From Candidatus Peribacteraceae bacterium (GTDB taxonomy: Bacteria > Patescibacteriota > Gracilibacteria > Peribacterales > Peribacteraceae): a stretch of 13,290 nucleotides of DNA. The DNA is taken from positions 1-13,290 of the forward strand of contig JAGORY010000028.1 in NCBI GenBank assembly GCA_018062585.1. Direction: 5' to 3'. Position 1 is the first letter of the stretch. Each line of letters opens with the position of its first letter. Below, piece by piece: positions 6,086 through 13,240 of this stretch. The position numbers and the translations under genes were made by a program. The notes under the pieces were generated by a model, which was not told the origin of the DNA, ran no database searches, and saw only the letters and a program-made list of their open reading frames with translations.

Positions 6086-8554
6086 ATGCCGCAAGAAACA
6101 CTCCCCTTTTCGAAGATGACCGACGCCGAGGTGAAGGCGTGTCTTTCGAAGAACCTCATCGGCCTCACTGTCGAGGAAGCGCGAAAAATCGAGACGATGT
6201 TGAAGCGCCCGCCTACCGTGACCGAGGCGACGATTTGGGGAATTCAGGGCAGTGAGCACTGTAGCTACAAATCAAGCCGACGGTTTCTCAAAAATTTTCC
6301 GACGACCGGCAGGCACGTTATCTTAGGTCCCAAAGAGGACAGTGGCATCATCGCGATCACGGACGGACCGAAGGGCAAGCGCTGGGGACTCGTGATGAGT
6401 CATGAATCCCACAACCACCCCTCGCAGGTCGTGCCGTACGAAGGAGCCGCAACCGGTGTCGGCGGCTGCGTGCGTGACGTGCTATGCATGGGCGCCCGCG
6501 TCATCGGGTCGATGGATTCACTCCGTCTCGGAGATCTGAAGTCAGATGAGACACGCGCCATTGCTACGGAAGTGATCCGCGGAGTAGCAGGCTACGGCAA
6601 CGCGCTTGGCATCCCCAACCTCGGCGGAGACACAGTGTTCGATGATGCGTTCAATAAGAGTTGTCTCGTGAACGTCGTTGCGCTCGGACTGATCCGTGAA
6701 GATGAGATTATTCATAGTTACGCTCAGAAAGAAGCCGGAAAAGCCGGATACGACATCATCATCGTCGGCAAACCAACTGACAAAAGCGGCTTTGGCGGCG
6801 CATCATTTGCGAGTGTGGTCATGGAAGAGGAAGACAAAGAACAAAACGCCGGAGCGGTGCAGGAACCAAACCCGTTTTTGGAGCGCCACCTTCTGGCGTC
6901 TAGTTATGCTCTCTTCGACAGGCTGGTGCGCGAGAAGAAACTCGACAAAGTCAGTTTCAAGGACTTGGGTGCCGGCGGCAATGTCTGTGCGTCCGTGGAG
7001 CAGGTAGCTCCGGTTGGCATGGGCGCCGTGATCGATCTCGAGAACATCCACGTCGCGATCCCTGGCCTTCCGCCGCAGGTCATCGCGTGCGCTGAAACGC
7101 AGGAACGATTTTGCTGGATCTGCCATCCGTCGCTTACGGACATGATCCTGAAGCACTACAACGTCACGTGGGATCTACCATCCGTCGCCGAGGGCGCTCG
7201 CGCCAGTGTTATCGGCAAAGTTACGGAGGACGATACATTCACGCTTACATACAAAGGCGAAACAGTGTGCAGCGCCACATCAGAAGACATTACCTCGGGA
7301 CTTCAGTACGTTCGTCCGACGAAGGCGCCGGTGACGTCGTTCAAAGAACCCGTTATTTCCTGCATAGACAACACCGTGAAGGTCGGCAAGAAGGCATTCA
7401 CGATGGATGAAATCTTCGCTGCATTCCTGAGTCAGCCGACGCATGCCAGTAAGTCTGGTGTTTTCGGGCACTACGACAAAAATATTCTCGGGAATACTGT
7501 CATCGAACCCGGTGAAGGCGACTGCTCGGTCATCATGCCACTTGCCGACCTCGAGAGTTACGTGCTCGAAGGAACGCACCCAGGCTGGGCCGACGATATT
7601 TCCGAAGCCGAGACATTCACGGGTGTCGCTCTCGCCTGCGGCGGTAATAGCCGGTACGGACGAATTTCGCCCTATTTGCAGGCGGTGAATGCGGTTGTCG
7701 AAAACGTACGTAATATCGCAACAGCCGGAGCACTCCCTCGCTGCATCACCGACTGCCTCAACTACGGCAACCCCGAAATACCGGAGCAGCTGTGGGCGCT
7801 GGAGCAGGGAGTCGCAGGAATTTCAGATGCAGCACGCGCACTCTCGATTGGAGGCGAAGCGATCCCGATTATTAGCGGCAACGTCAGTCTCTACAACGCA
7901 ACGAAGGAAGGTCCCATCGATCCGACGGCCAACGTGTGCGTCGCAGGCGTCATGCCGGATGCGCGCAAAGCAATCTCGATGCAGATCAAGAATGCCGGTT
8001 CTATGCTTTTCCTCCTCGGTGACCGGAAAGATGAATGCGGTGGCAGCGCGTACTACCACGTCCTCGAGACCCTGTCGGGTGCCAAGCGCAATGCGTACCT
8101 CGGCGCCAACGTGCCGTCCCCAGATCTTCCTGAGGTGCTGAGAGAAATCACGTTCATGTCCAAGGCGGTTTCATCTGGACTCATTCTCTCGGCGCATGAC
8201 ATCAGTGAAGGAGGTTTGCTGCTCGCGCTCTTTGAAATGACGCTGCCGCAGAGAAAAGTCGGCGGTACTATCGGCGTCTCGGTCGACCTCAGTCCCGTCG
8301 CGCCTGGGCTTCGGGCAGATCTTGTGCTGTGGAGCGAAACCGGTGGATTCATTCTGGAGGTCGAGGAAAAAAGTGCAGAGCGACTTAAGAAACTTGCCGA
8401 GACATCAGGCCTTGAGCTTATTCACATCGGAGAAACGACGCACGAACCAGTCCTTTCAGTTAGCCGTAGCGGCACAACGCTCATTGATAAGCCGCTCCAA
8501 GCGCTTCGTAGCGTCTGGTCAGACTCACTCGAACGCGCGTTACATTCGTCTTAA
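6086..8554 (+). CDS. purL: Phosphoribosylformylglycinamidine synthase, PurL subunit
   Basis: 822 residues, longer than the roughly 740 of Bacillus-type small PurL and much shorter than the fused 1300-residue form. It converts FGAR, ATP and glutamine-derived ammonia to FGAM in purine synthesis, normally with PurQ and PurS. Motifs in order: GSEHCSYKSS with the catalytic His58, SHESHNHPS (105-113), GAATGVGGCVRD (120-131), IPNLGGDTV (176-184), KSGFGGASF (233-241), ETQERF (337-342), ACGGNSRYG, DCLNYGNPE, SGNVSLYN and SAHDISEGG. Both PurM-like ATP-binding halves are complete. The start at 6086 follows a weak -10 box; an in-frame GTG at 6053 is less likely. No other purine gene is in the window. Confidence 0.95.
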   Translation: MPQETLPFSKMTDAEVKACLSKNLIGLTVEEARKIETMLKRPPTVTEATIWGIQGSEHCSYKSSRRFLKNFPTTGRHVILGPKEDSGIIAITDGPKGKRWGLVMSHESHNHPSQVVPYEGAATGVGGCVRDVLCMGARVIGSMDSLRLGDLKSDETRAIATEVIRGVAGYGNALGIPNLGGDTVFDDAFNKSCLVNVVALGLIREDEIIHSYAQKEAGKAGYDIIIVGKPTDKSGFGGASFASVVMEEEDKEQNAGAVQEPNPFLERHLLASSYALFDRLVREKKLDKVSFKDLGAGGNVCASVEQVAPVGMGAVIDLENIHVAIPGLPPQVIACAETQERFCWICHPSLTDMILKHYNVTWDLPSVAEGARASVIGKVTEDDTFTLTYKGETVCSATSEDITSGLQYVRPTKAPVTSFKEPVISCIDNTVKVGKKAFTMDEIFAAFLSQPTHASKSGVFGHYDKNILGNTVIEPGEGDCSVIMPLADLESYVLEGTHPGWADDISEAETFTGVALACGGNSRYGRISPYLQAVNAVVENVRNIATAGALPRCITDCLNYGNPEIPEQLWALEQGVAGISDAARALSIGGEAIPIISGNVSLYNATKEGPIDPTANVCVAGVMPDARKAISMQIKNAGSMLFLLGDRKDECGGSAYYHVLETLSGAKRNAYLGANVPSPDLPEVLREITFMSKAVSSGLILSAHDISEGGLLLALFEMTLPQRKVGGTIGVSVDLSPVAPGLRADLVLWSETGGFILEVEEKSAERLKKLAETSGLELIHIGETTHEPVLSVSRSGTTLIDKPLQALRSVWSDSLERALHSS

Positions 8555-8570
8555 TCTCAAGAGAGTTTTC

Positions 8571-8598
8571 TTTACGTGCGCTGATGCTTTGGTATTTT
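8571..8598 (+). promoter_or_regulatory. Candidate promoter for the PEGA-like secreted protein gene
   Basis: TTTACG (8571-8576) and TATTTT (8593-8598) are separated by 16 bases. Predicted initiation near 8605 falls on or beside the ATG at 8607, giving a leaderless mRNA and arguing against the ATG at 8601. Both hexamers are imperfect matches. Confidence 0.45.
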
Positions 8599-8606
8599 GG
8601 ATGCAT

Positions 8607-9314
8607 ATGAAACAATGCATCTATCTTCTCGTAGCACTCATCACACTTTCTTCTGGCGTACCTGCCGTGAACGCTGCCGCTCAAGCTTCCATTACAATTG
8701 AGCAGCTCTCCCCGTCCGTGTACGGAACATGGACATTGCTTTCTGGTGACGGAAGCAGCCGCTCAAGTAAAGACGACGGCGTGGACCGCACCGGAGGATT
8801 TTCGATGGCACTCACCGAATTGGGGCAGACGACTTTGAGCGTCATTCCCCCACCGGGAATGTCAGCCGTCATCTCGGTCTATAACGGTGGCGAACTCGTA
8901 CAGAACATCGATTCCCAGCAGTACTCGTTCCCGCTCTACACAAATAGCAAGTACCGCTTCGTCATCCGATATTCTCTGACGCGCCTCGGTACACTGGGAG
9001 TCACGAGTGATCCCACTCCACTCCGTTTCCGCATGAAAGGACCCTCCGGCCGTACGTACGTAGGCAGGACTCCCCACACGTTCAAAAATCTCCCCGCCGG
9101 CAAGTACAGTCTGTATTTCCCGAAGACGGACGAGTGTCTGCAGCCAGCGGTGCAGACCATCGACGTCGAGCCCGAAAAGCGCAATACGACTCTCGTCACG
9201 CTACGCTGTAACGTCGAAGAAGAGGAGAATGTGGACCGCAGCCGCATCAGCCGCCGTACGCTCCGAGAATACGTGGAAGCCCGTGAAGTGAAAACTCGCG
9301 GCAACCGCAAGTAG
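8607..9314 (+). CDS. Secreted protein with a PEGA-like beta domain, function unknown
   Basis: 235 residues. The signal peptide covers about 1-24 (MKQCIYLLVALITLSS, then an AVNAA cleavage region). A Ser/Gly-rich stretch with SRSSKDDGVDRTGGF lies at 51-65. A module at about 141-201 (GPSGRTYVGRTPHTFKNLPAGKYSLYF) follows the PEGA or prealbumin-like pattern, G-x-x-x-G-x-TP then L-P-A-G-x-Y-x-L, usual in extracellular or wall-associated proteins. Two cysteines, C177 and C201, lie in this module and could form a disulfide. The tail is highly charged (EEEENVDRSRISRRTLREYVE). ATG 8601 is an alternative start two codons earlier. The gene converges on murC with only three bases between the stops. I do not recognise a named family for the whole protein. 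Confidence 0.65.
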   Translation: MKQCIYLLVALITLSSGVPAVNAAAQASITIEQLSPSVYGTWTLLSGDGSSRSSKDDGVDRTGGFSMALTELGQTTLSVIPPPGMSAVISVYNGGELVQNIDSQQYSFPLYTNSKYRFVIRYSLTRLGTLGVTSDPTPLRFRMKGPSGRTYVGRTPHTFKNLPAGKYSLYFPKTDECLQPAVQTIDVEPEKRNTTLVTLRCNVEEEENVDRSRISRRTLREYVEAREVKTRGNRK

Positions 9315-9317
9315 TCG

Positions 9318-10595
9318 TTATGGAGTCACCATTGCTGCAGCGAGTTTCGTGCTGTTACCGGCACCCATGACCAGTAAGACGTCGTCGTTCATGAGAAGTG
9401 TATCAAGCGTATTTTTGGTTTTACCGAGCGTTCCCGAAGGACGGCAGGACACTTTGCTCGTTCGGCCGATTTCGGCTGCAAGTCTGGCAACATCGGCCTG
9501 CTCAGTGTCTTTGTCGGGTCGTGCATCGAAAACTTTCGTGACGAGCACCAGATTCGCCCCCGAAAAAGACGTTGTGAACTCCTTCCAGAGTTTCAGTGTT
9601 CGATCATTTGTGTGCGGCTCGAAAACGCAGACGAGTCTCCGATCCGGATACGCCGCCTTGATCGCCGCAATCGTCGCACGGATTTCGGTCGGGTGATGAG
9701 CGTAGTCGTCGATGACGGTAACACCGAGCCTTGTATCGCCTTTCAGTTCCATGCGGCGCCACGAGCCCGAAAATTTGAGCAGAGCTTCTTGGGCTTTGGC
9801 AGGATCGATGGTACGGAGCTTCGCAAGCGCCATAACGAGCTGTGCATTTTGCTGCATGTGGACGCCTGGAATCGTGAGCATTGGAAGTAGCTCGCTGTCG
9901 GCGTCGATGAGCGTTTTTCCGGCGCGCTTCACGATGTCCGTCGTCTTCGTGTCGCCACCGTGGGCAATGACACTCCCCTCTTTGGGGAGCGACGAGAGGA
10001 ATTCCACGAATGCGGATTCATAGTCGGCCATGTCCTTGAAAGAATCGAAGTGGTCTCCGTCAGTGTTGGTGACGAGCACCGTTTTCGGAGAGAGATGCAA
10101 AAACGACCTCCGGTATTCGCATGCTTCGATGATCCATAGATCCCCCTTTCCCCTGCGCCAGTTAGTTCCACCGAGGTCTGCGGTCTTGGTGCCGACGACG
10201 ACGTTTGGGTCCAAACCAGCGTCGATGAAGACTTTAGCCGCCATCGCAGTCGTCGAGGATTTGCCGTGCGTACCGCAGATGCAGATGAGATCTTTGCCTT
10301 TCGTGAGTTCGCCAAGCGCCGCGAAGTACGAGATCTGACGGATGCCAAGTTCCGCCGCTTTCAACCGCTCGGGAGAGTCTGGTGGTACGGCCTCGGAATA
10401 GACGAAGAGCTCCGCATCGGATGGCACCGCAGAACCGTCCTGAACAAGTGTGACGTCTATACCGAGAGACTTCAGCGACAGCGTTATCTCAGACTCAGCT
10501 TTATCCGTGCCTGAAACCGTATGATCCAAAGCACGCACGTGCGCCGCATATGCCGAAAGCCCGATTCCGCCAATGCCAGAACAGAAGATTCTCAT
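9318..10595 (-). CDS. murC: UDP-N-acetylmuramate--L-alanine ligase (MurC)
   Basis: 425 residues, slightly short for MurC (usually 450-490). It adds L-alanine to UDP-MurNAc using ATP, the first step of peptide stem assembly. All three Mur ligase domains are present: a Rossmann start GIGGIG (7-12); the P-loop GTHGKSST (108-115) and the metal/substrate region EACEYRRSFLHL (157-168) and TNTDGDHFD (176-184); and the C-terminal domain with DDYAHHPTEI (296-305) and FEPHTNDRT (325-333). The family's usual EADES(D) is EACEY here, keeping the conserved Glu160. The SFLHL and DHFD pattern favours MurC over Mpl. The ATG lies six bases after a TATTAT -10 box. It is divergent from an FtsB-like gene. Confidence 0.9.
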   Translation of the reverse strand: MRIFCSGIGGIGLSAYAAHVRALDHTVSGTDKAESEITLSLKSLGIDVTLVQDGSAVPSDAELFVYSEAVPPDSPERLKAAELGIRQISYFAALGELTKGKDLICICGTHGKSSTTAMAAKVFIDAGLDPNVVVGTKTADLGGTNWRRGKGDLWIIEACEYRRSFLHLSPKTVLVTNTDGDHFDSFKDMADYESAFVEFLSSLPKEGSVIAHGGDTKTTDIVKRAGKTLIDADSELLPMLTIPGVHMQQNAQLVMALAKLRTIDPAKAQEALLKFSGSWRRMELKGDTRLGVTVIDDYAHHPTEIRATIAAIKAAYPDRRLVCVFEPHTNDRTLKLWKEFTTSFSGANLVLVTKVFDARPDKDTEQADVARLAAEIGRTSKVSCRPSGTLGKTKNTLDTLLMNDDVLLVMGAGNSTKLAAAMVTP

Positions 10596-10601
10596 GAATA
10601 C

Positions 10602-10607
10602 ATAATA
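10602..10607 (-). promoter_or_regulatory. -10 box of murC
   Basis: On the minus strand TATTAT ends six bases before the ATG, placing the transcription start on the first base of the start codon. The -35 position falls inside the AAGTCAT heptads and matches the consensus poorly (ACTTAT). Confidence 0.6.
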
Positions 10608-10612
10608 GCAGG

Positions 10613-10673
10613 AAGTAAAAAGTCATAAGTCATAAGTGTTTTTTACTTGTGACTTTAGTACTTGTGACTTGTG
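10613..10673. repeat. Inverted heptanucleotide repeat region 5, second family, between murC and the ftsB-like gene
   Basis: The left arm (10613-10640) reads AAGTAAA, AAGTCAT, AAGTCAT and AAGTGTT. The right arm (10645-10673) reads ACTTGTG, ACTTTAG, one extra T, ACTTGTG and ACTTGTG. With G-T wobble the arms pair over more than 20 positions around a loop of a few T residues. The sequence differs from regions 1-4, but the plan (heptads, inverted, purine-rich arm first, intergenic) is the same. It overlaps the -35 positions of both divergent genes. Confidence 0.8.
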
Positions 10674-10696
10674 ACGTATTTCTCTGGTGATACCCT
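10669..10696 (+). promoter_or_regulatory. Candidate promoter for the ftsB-like gene
   Basis: TTGTGA (10669-10674) and TACCCT (10691-10696), with an extended TGA in front of the -10, are 16 bases apart. Initiation near 10703 would coincide with the GTG at 10704. The -35 begins in the last ACTTGTG heptad. Confidence 0.45.
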
Positions 10697-10703
10697 AACC
10701 TCC

Positions 10704-11150
10704 GTGCCCTATAACGAAGTAGCGCCGATTCCCAAACAGATGACGATCGTCGTCGGATTGTGCGTTGTGGGTCTTATGGCGTTTGGCTTGGCACTGTCGT
10801 ATTACAAGAACATTCTGTTTGATCGACAGCTGATCACGATGCAGGAGAGAAACACACGCCTCAAGCAGCAGATCTCAAACGGCTACGACCAGTTACAGTA
10901 TCTGGAATCCACACAGTACAAGGACAAGTATGCCAAAGAGAACTTCGGCGTTCTTCGCGCAGGAGAGAAGGTGCTCGTCATCAACAGGATCGCCGAAACT
11001 GTATCTCTCACTCACAGTGAGGCTGATCTGACACCTGAGGATAAGCAGGCGATCTTTGAGGAGAATCTACGGAGCATTCGTGTTGTTGATCACTGGAAGT
11101 TGTATCTCTTCAATAGGACCAAAATCGACGATCTCAAGAAGAACATCTAG
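10704..11150 (+). CDS. FtsB/DivIC-like cell division protein (septum formation initiator family)
   Basis: 148 residues from the chosen GTG. The plan is that of FtsB/DivIC: a short cytoplasmic N-terminus, one membrane span at about 13-32 (MTIVVGLCVVGLMAFGLAL), a coiled coil at about 33-70 with alternating hydrophobics and many Gln and Arg, then the family motif YAKENFGVLRAGEKVLVI (about 77-94), equivalent to the usual AREKLGLVKPGE. The C-terminal 50 residues are extra. FtsB links FtsL and FtsQ in the division complex. The GTG at 10671 gives 11 more residues but lies inside the heptad repeat. I prefer 10704, which a promoter places at the transcript start. The divergent neighbour murC fits a dispersed division and cell wall cluster. 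Confidence 0.75.
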   Translation: MPYNEVAPIPKQMTIVVGLCVVGLMAFGLALSYYKNILFDRQLITMQERNTRLKQQISNGYDQLQYLESTQYKDKYAKENFGVLRAGEKVLVINRIAETVSLTHSEADLTPEDKQAIFEENLRSIRVVDHWKLYLFNRTKIDDLKKNI

Positions 11151-11206
11151 TAGGTACTGTCGCTATGGCTCAGCCCTTCCGTCAGTTTGATTGCGGATGT
11201 AGTCGG

Positions 11207-12964
11207 TTATTCCATCGTGCAACCAGGATCGGTTCCACCAATCCGGTACTGCATGAAATGGCCGGGGTCGTATTGAAAATGTGCGAACATTTGACGAACT
11301 CCTTCGTGATAGAGAATGACAATCGGGTCTAATACATAGTAGCCAGCCAGATCCATGGTGTACGAGTCTGCTGATTGCAGATTCGGCGTCAATTCCATGA
11401 CTCCTCCATGAACGGAGGAGGGAACAGGAAATATCAATGGATCCGGAAGAGTACTAAAGAAAATATTTCCGTTTGAGGGATCGATGGACAACGCTTGAAT
11501 ACGACCTTGATACGGATGCAGGACAAGGGTCTGGATGAGGCTGAAATCATCCAAATCGATCCGATATATTTCCGATGCTTTCTGGGGGGCTGCATAGACA
11601 AATCGCGGTACAGAAACGATGTAAGCCTCGGTGCCGGAAAGCGCAACCGCAGAAACTTGGAGGGAGTTCTGCCCTCCGTCGGCGCGAGTGAGCTGCAAGA
11701 TATCCTCCGACGACGGCGGCGCGAATGTTGCAAGATTCACTCGCGTCAATCGCCCCTGCGTATCGCCGAAATATGCATATGATCCGTCTGGATTCATAAA
11801 CGATGTGAGGAACCCGACTCTGTTGTTCTCTCCTCCAAACACATCGATATGCCCGACACGGGTGAATGTGCTCAGATCAAATTTGATGATGCGGTTGAAG
11901 CCGCTATTGATGAAAGTTGAAAAGTAGGCATATCGACCCTGAGGATCGATGACCCCGGTCGAGACATTGACGTCTTGCAGAGCTAAAGGTGCAAGATCGA
12001 CCGTGGGATTGTATGACATGGAGGGCAGGTCGATCCGTGCGATGAATTTTTGTCCGTCATTGTTGCTGACCGAAACATAGGCTTTTTGATTTGTAGGATT
12101 TACGACAAACACCCCGTCACTAAACTGATCTCCGGAATTAGCAGATGTCATGTTCAGGGGAATAACGAGTTCTCGCCCAAGAGAAAGAGGAGAGAGAAGA
12201 ATTTCTCGGATGACCGTGAACCCATTGCTATTGCGCACCATCATCATATATATCCTGTCTCCATCTGGGGGGGTGTACGCAGAGATCGCAATTGTTTTGT
12301 ACTGCACCGGGTCTGGTGGATACGCAAGAGTAGCCACAGTACGGGGGACATCGATGAGAGTATCACCGTCATTGTCGACGCCGTCCTCACATTCGTTGTT
12401 CCATTGACACTGATCACTGCAGCCGTCTTCATTATTCGGACCACCATCACACGCTTCTTCTCCTATCACGAGTCCATCTCCGCACGTTGGTATCACACTA
12501 AGACCGACGCCACATTGGAAGGTCAGATCATGCTCTTGGGTGAAGACGTGGTACCGAGAGCCGCGCTCGAATTGCCCGAGAGTATTTGTGGGGCGCAGAG
12601 ACGGAGAAGCCCGGAGTTTGCCCTCCGAGTACATGAACGATCCAACCTGATTCGTTCGTCTCGGATACTGATGCGCCCAAAACGTCAGCGCTCCCGATGC
12701 GTTCCGTAACCCGTTTGTCATGGTGGGGAAAAATCCGCGACCTGCGCAGGACATGACCGTGAACTTTCCTTTCACCACCGTAATCCCCGCCTCTGATTCC
12801 TGTGGCGTGAAATAGTGATAACTTCCCGATGGCGACAGTGCTCCCTGAAGTGAGGAAGATGCGTAGCGGGAAGCAATGAACCCGGCAGTTGCCAGGATGA
12901 GAACCAAACCGGTGATGATCGTGCGTCGCTTCAGAGTCAGTGGAAAACTTTTGTATCGTAGCAC
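11207..12964 (-). CDS. Large secreted protein: DUF4215-type Cys-rich module, Asp-rich loop and predicted beta-propeller
   Basis: 585 residues. An N-terminal span at about 15-30 (TIITGLVLILATAGFI) after a basic stretch is a signal peptide or anchor. Residues 160-187 hold CGDGLVIGEEACDGG followed by DGCSDQC, the pattern of the DUF4215 disulfide-rich repeat best known from Myxococcus-like surface proteins. ECEDGVDNDGDTLID follows (191-205), a DxDxDG-type calcium-binding-like loop. From about 210 to the end are repeated beta segments with AYVSVSNNDGQKFIARIDL, YAYFSTFINSG..RIIKFDL, YAYFGDTQGRLTRVNL and EIYRIDL. This resembles YVTN or WD-like propeller blades. Surface binding or adhesion is inference. 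The start is GTG at 12964; no convincing promoter or ribosome binding site was found. It converges with the ftsB-like gene, and the 56-base gap shows no clear terminator. Confidence 0.75.
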   Translation of the reverse strand: MLRYKSFPLTLKRRTIITGLVLILATAGFIASRYASSSLQGALSPSGSYHYFTPQESEAGITVVKGKFTVMSCAGRGFFPTMTNGLRNASGALTFWAHQYPRRTNQVGSFMYSEGKLRASPSLRPTNTLGQFERGSRYHVFTQEHDLTFQCGVGLSVIPTCGDGLVIGEEACDGGPNNEDGCSDQCQWNNECEDGVDNDGDTLIDVPRTVATLAYPPDPVQYKTIAISAYTPPDGDRIYMMMVRNSNGFTVIREILLSPLSLGRELVIPLNMTSANSGDQFSDGVFVVNPTNQKAYVSVSNNDGQKFIARIDLPSMSYNPTVDLAPLALQDVNVSTGVIDPQGRYAYFSTFINSGFNRIIKFDLSTFTRVGHIDVFGGENNRVGFLTSFMNPDGSYAYFGDTQGRLTRVNLATFAPPSSEDILQLTRADGGQNSLQVSAVALSGTEAYIVSVPRFVYAAPQKASEIYRIDLDDFSLIQTLVLHPYQGRIQALSIDPSNGNIFFSTLPDPLIFPVPSSVHGGVMELTPNLQSADSYTMDLAGYYVLDPIVILYHEGVRQMFAHFQYDPGHFMQYRIGGTDPGCTME

Positions 12965-13004
12965 TGCAGTAGGTCAGCACAAAGAAAGAGGACATCGATA
13001 CGGA

Positions 13005-13039
13005 GTGACGTTGCGTTTTTCGCTTTCGTCACGCATATT
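13005..13039 (+). promoter_or_regulatory. Candidate promoter and small hairpin before the tRNA-like repeats
   Basis: TTGCGT (13011-13016) and CATATT (13034-13039) are 17 bases apart, with predicted initiation a few bases before the tRNA-like 5' end at 13050. Overlapping this, GTGACG (13005-13010) pairs with CGTCAC (13027-13032), with an inner GCG/CGC pair around TTTTT, so a small hairpin or operator-like palindrome lies on the spacer. Both are weak on their own. Confidence 0.35.
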
Positions 13040-13049
13040 TGATGTCCGA

Positions 13050-13119
13050 CGCGGGGTGGAGCAGCCCGGTAGCTCGCAAGGCTCATAATCCCGCGGCCGC
13101 GGGATCGCAGGTTCAAATC
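13050..13119 (+). pseudogene. Degenerate initiator tRNA-Met (CAT) sequence, copy 1
   Basis: The 5' half is a textbook initiator tRNA: CGCGGGG acceptor strand with the initiator-type C1 (13050-13056), TG, a GAGC/GCTC D-stem around AGCCCGGTA (13059-13075), anticodon stem CAAGG (13077-13081) and loop CTCATAA with anticodon CAT at 13084-13086. The expected CCTTG 3' anticodon strand is absent. In its place is the palindrome ATCCCGCGGCCGCGGGAT (13088-13105). A GCAGG T-stem strand and TTCAAAT loop follow (13107-13118), but the complementary CCTGC, the acceptor 3' strand and CCA are missing; AGTTA and an eight-T run come instead. It cannot fold into a cloverleaf as written. It could be a tRNA relic, a half-tRNA-derived RNA, an interrupted gene or a chimeric assembly. 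Confidence 0.6.
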
Positions 13120-13170
13120 AGTTATTTTTTTTGCTTTTTAGACTGCTTAACTGCATACTCAACTGTCCGA

Positions 13171-13240
13171 CGCGGGGTGGAGCAGCCCGGTAGCTCGCAA
13201 GGCTCATAATCCCGCGGCCGCGGGATCGCAGGTTCAAATC
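13171..13240 (+). pseudogene. Degenerate initiator tRNA-Met (CAT) sequence, copy 2
   Basis: Identical to copy 1, 121 bases downstream, with the same complete 5' half through the anticodon loop, the same palindrome (13209-13226) and the same missing 3' strands. Because the flanking spacer is also identical, the two copies give no independent evidence for function. Confidence 0.55.

Noticed and set aside
10671..10703. GTG start for the ftsB-like gene within the ACTTGTG heptads
   Set aside because: Translation would begin inside a repeat arm; the extended -10 at 10691-10696 favours GTG 10704. Not excluded.
12050..12709. 219-codon plus-strand open frame inside the propeller gene
   Set aside because: Antisense to a protein with clear DUF4215 and propeller-like motifs; the translation shows no domain or signal.
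13106..13140. Intrinsic terminator formed by the palindrome and the eight-T run
   Set aside because: The hairpin ends at 13105 and the T-run starts at 13125; 19 bases lie between, so it is not a standard stem plus U-tract.
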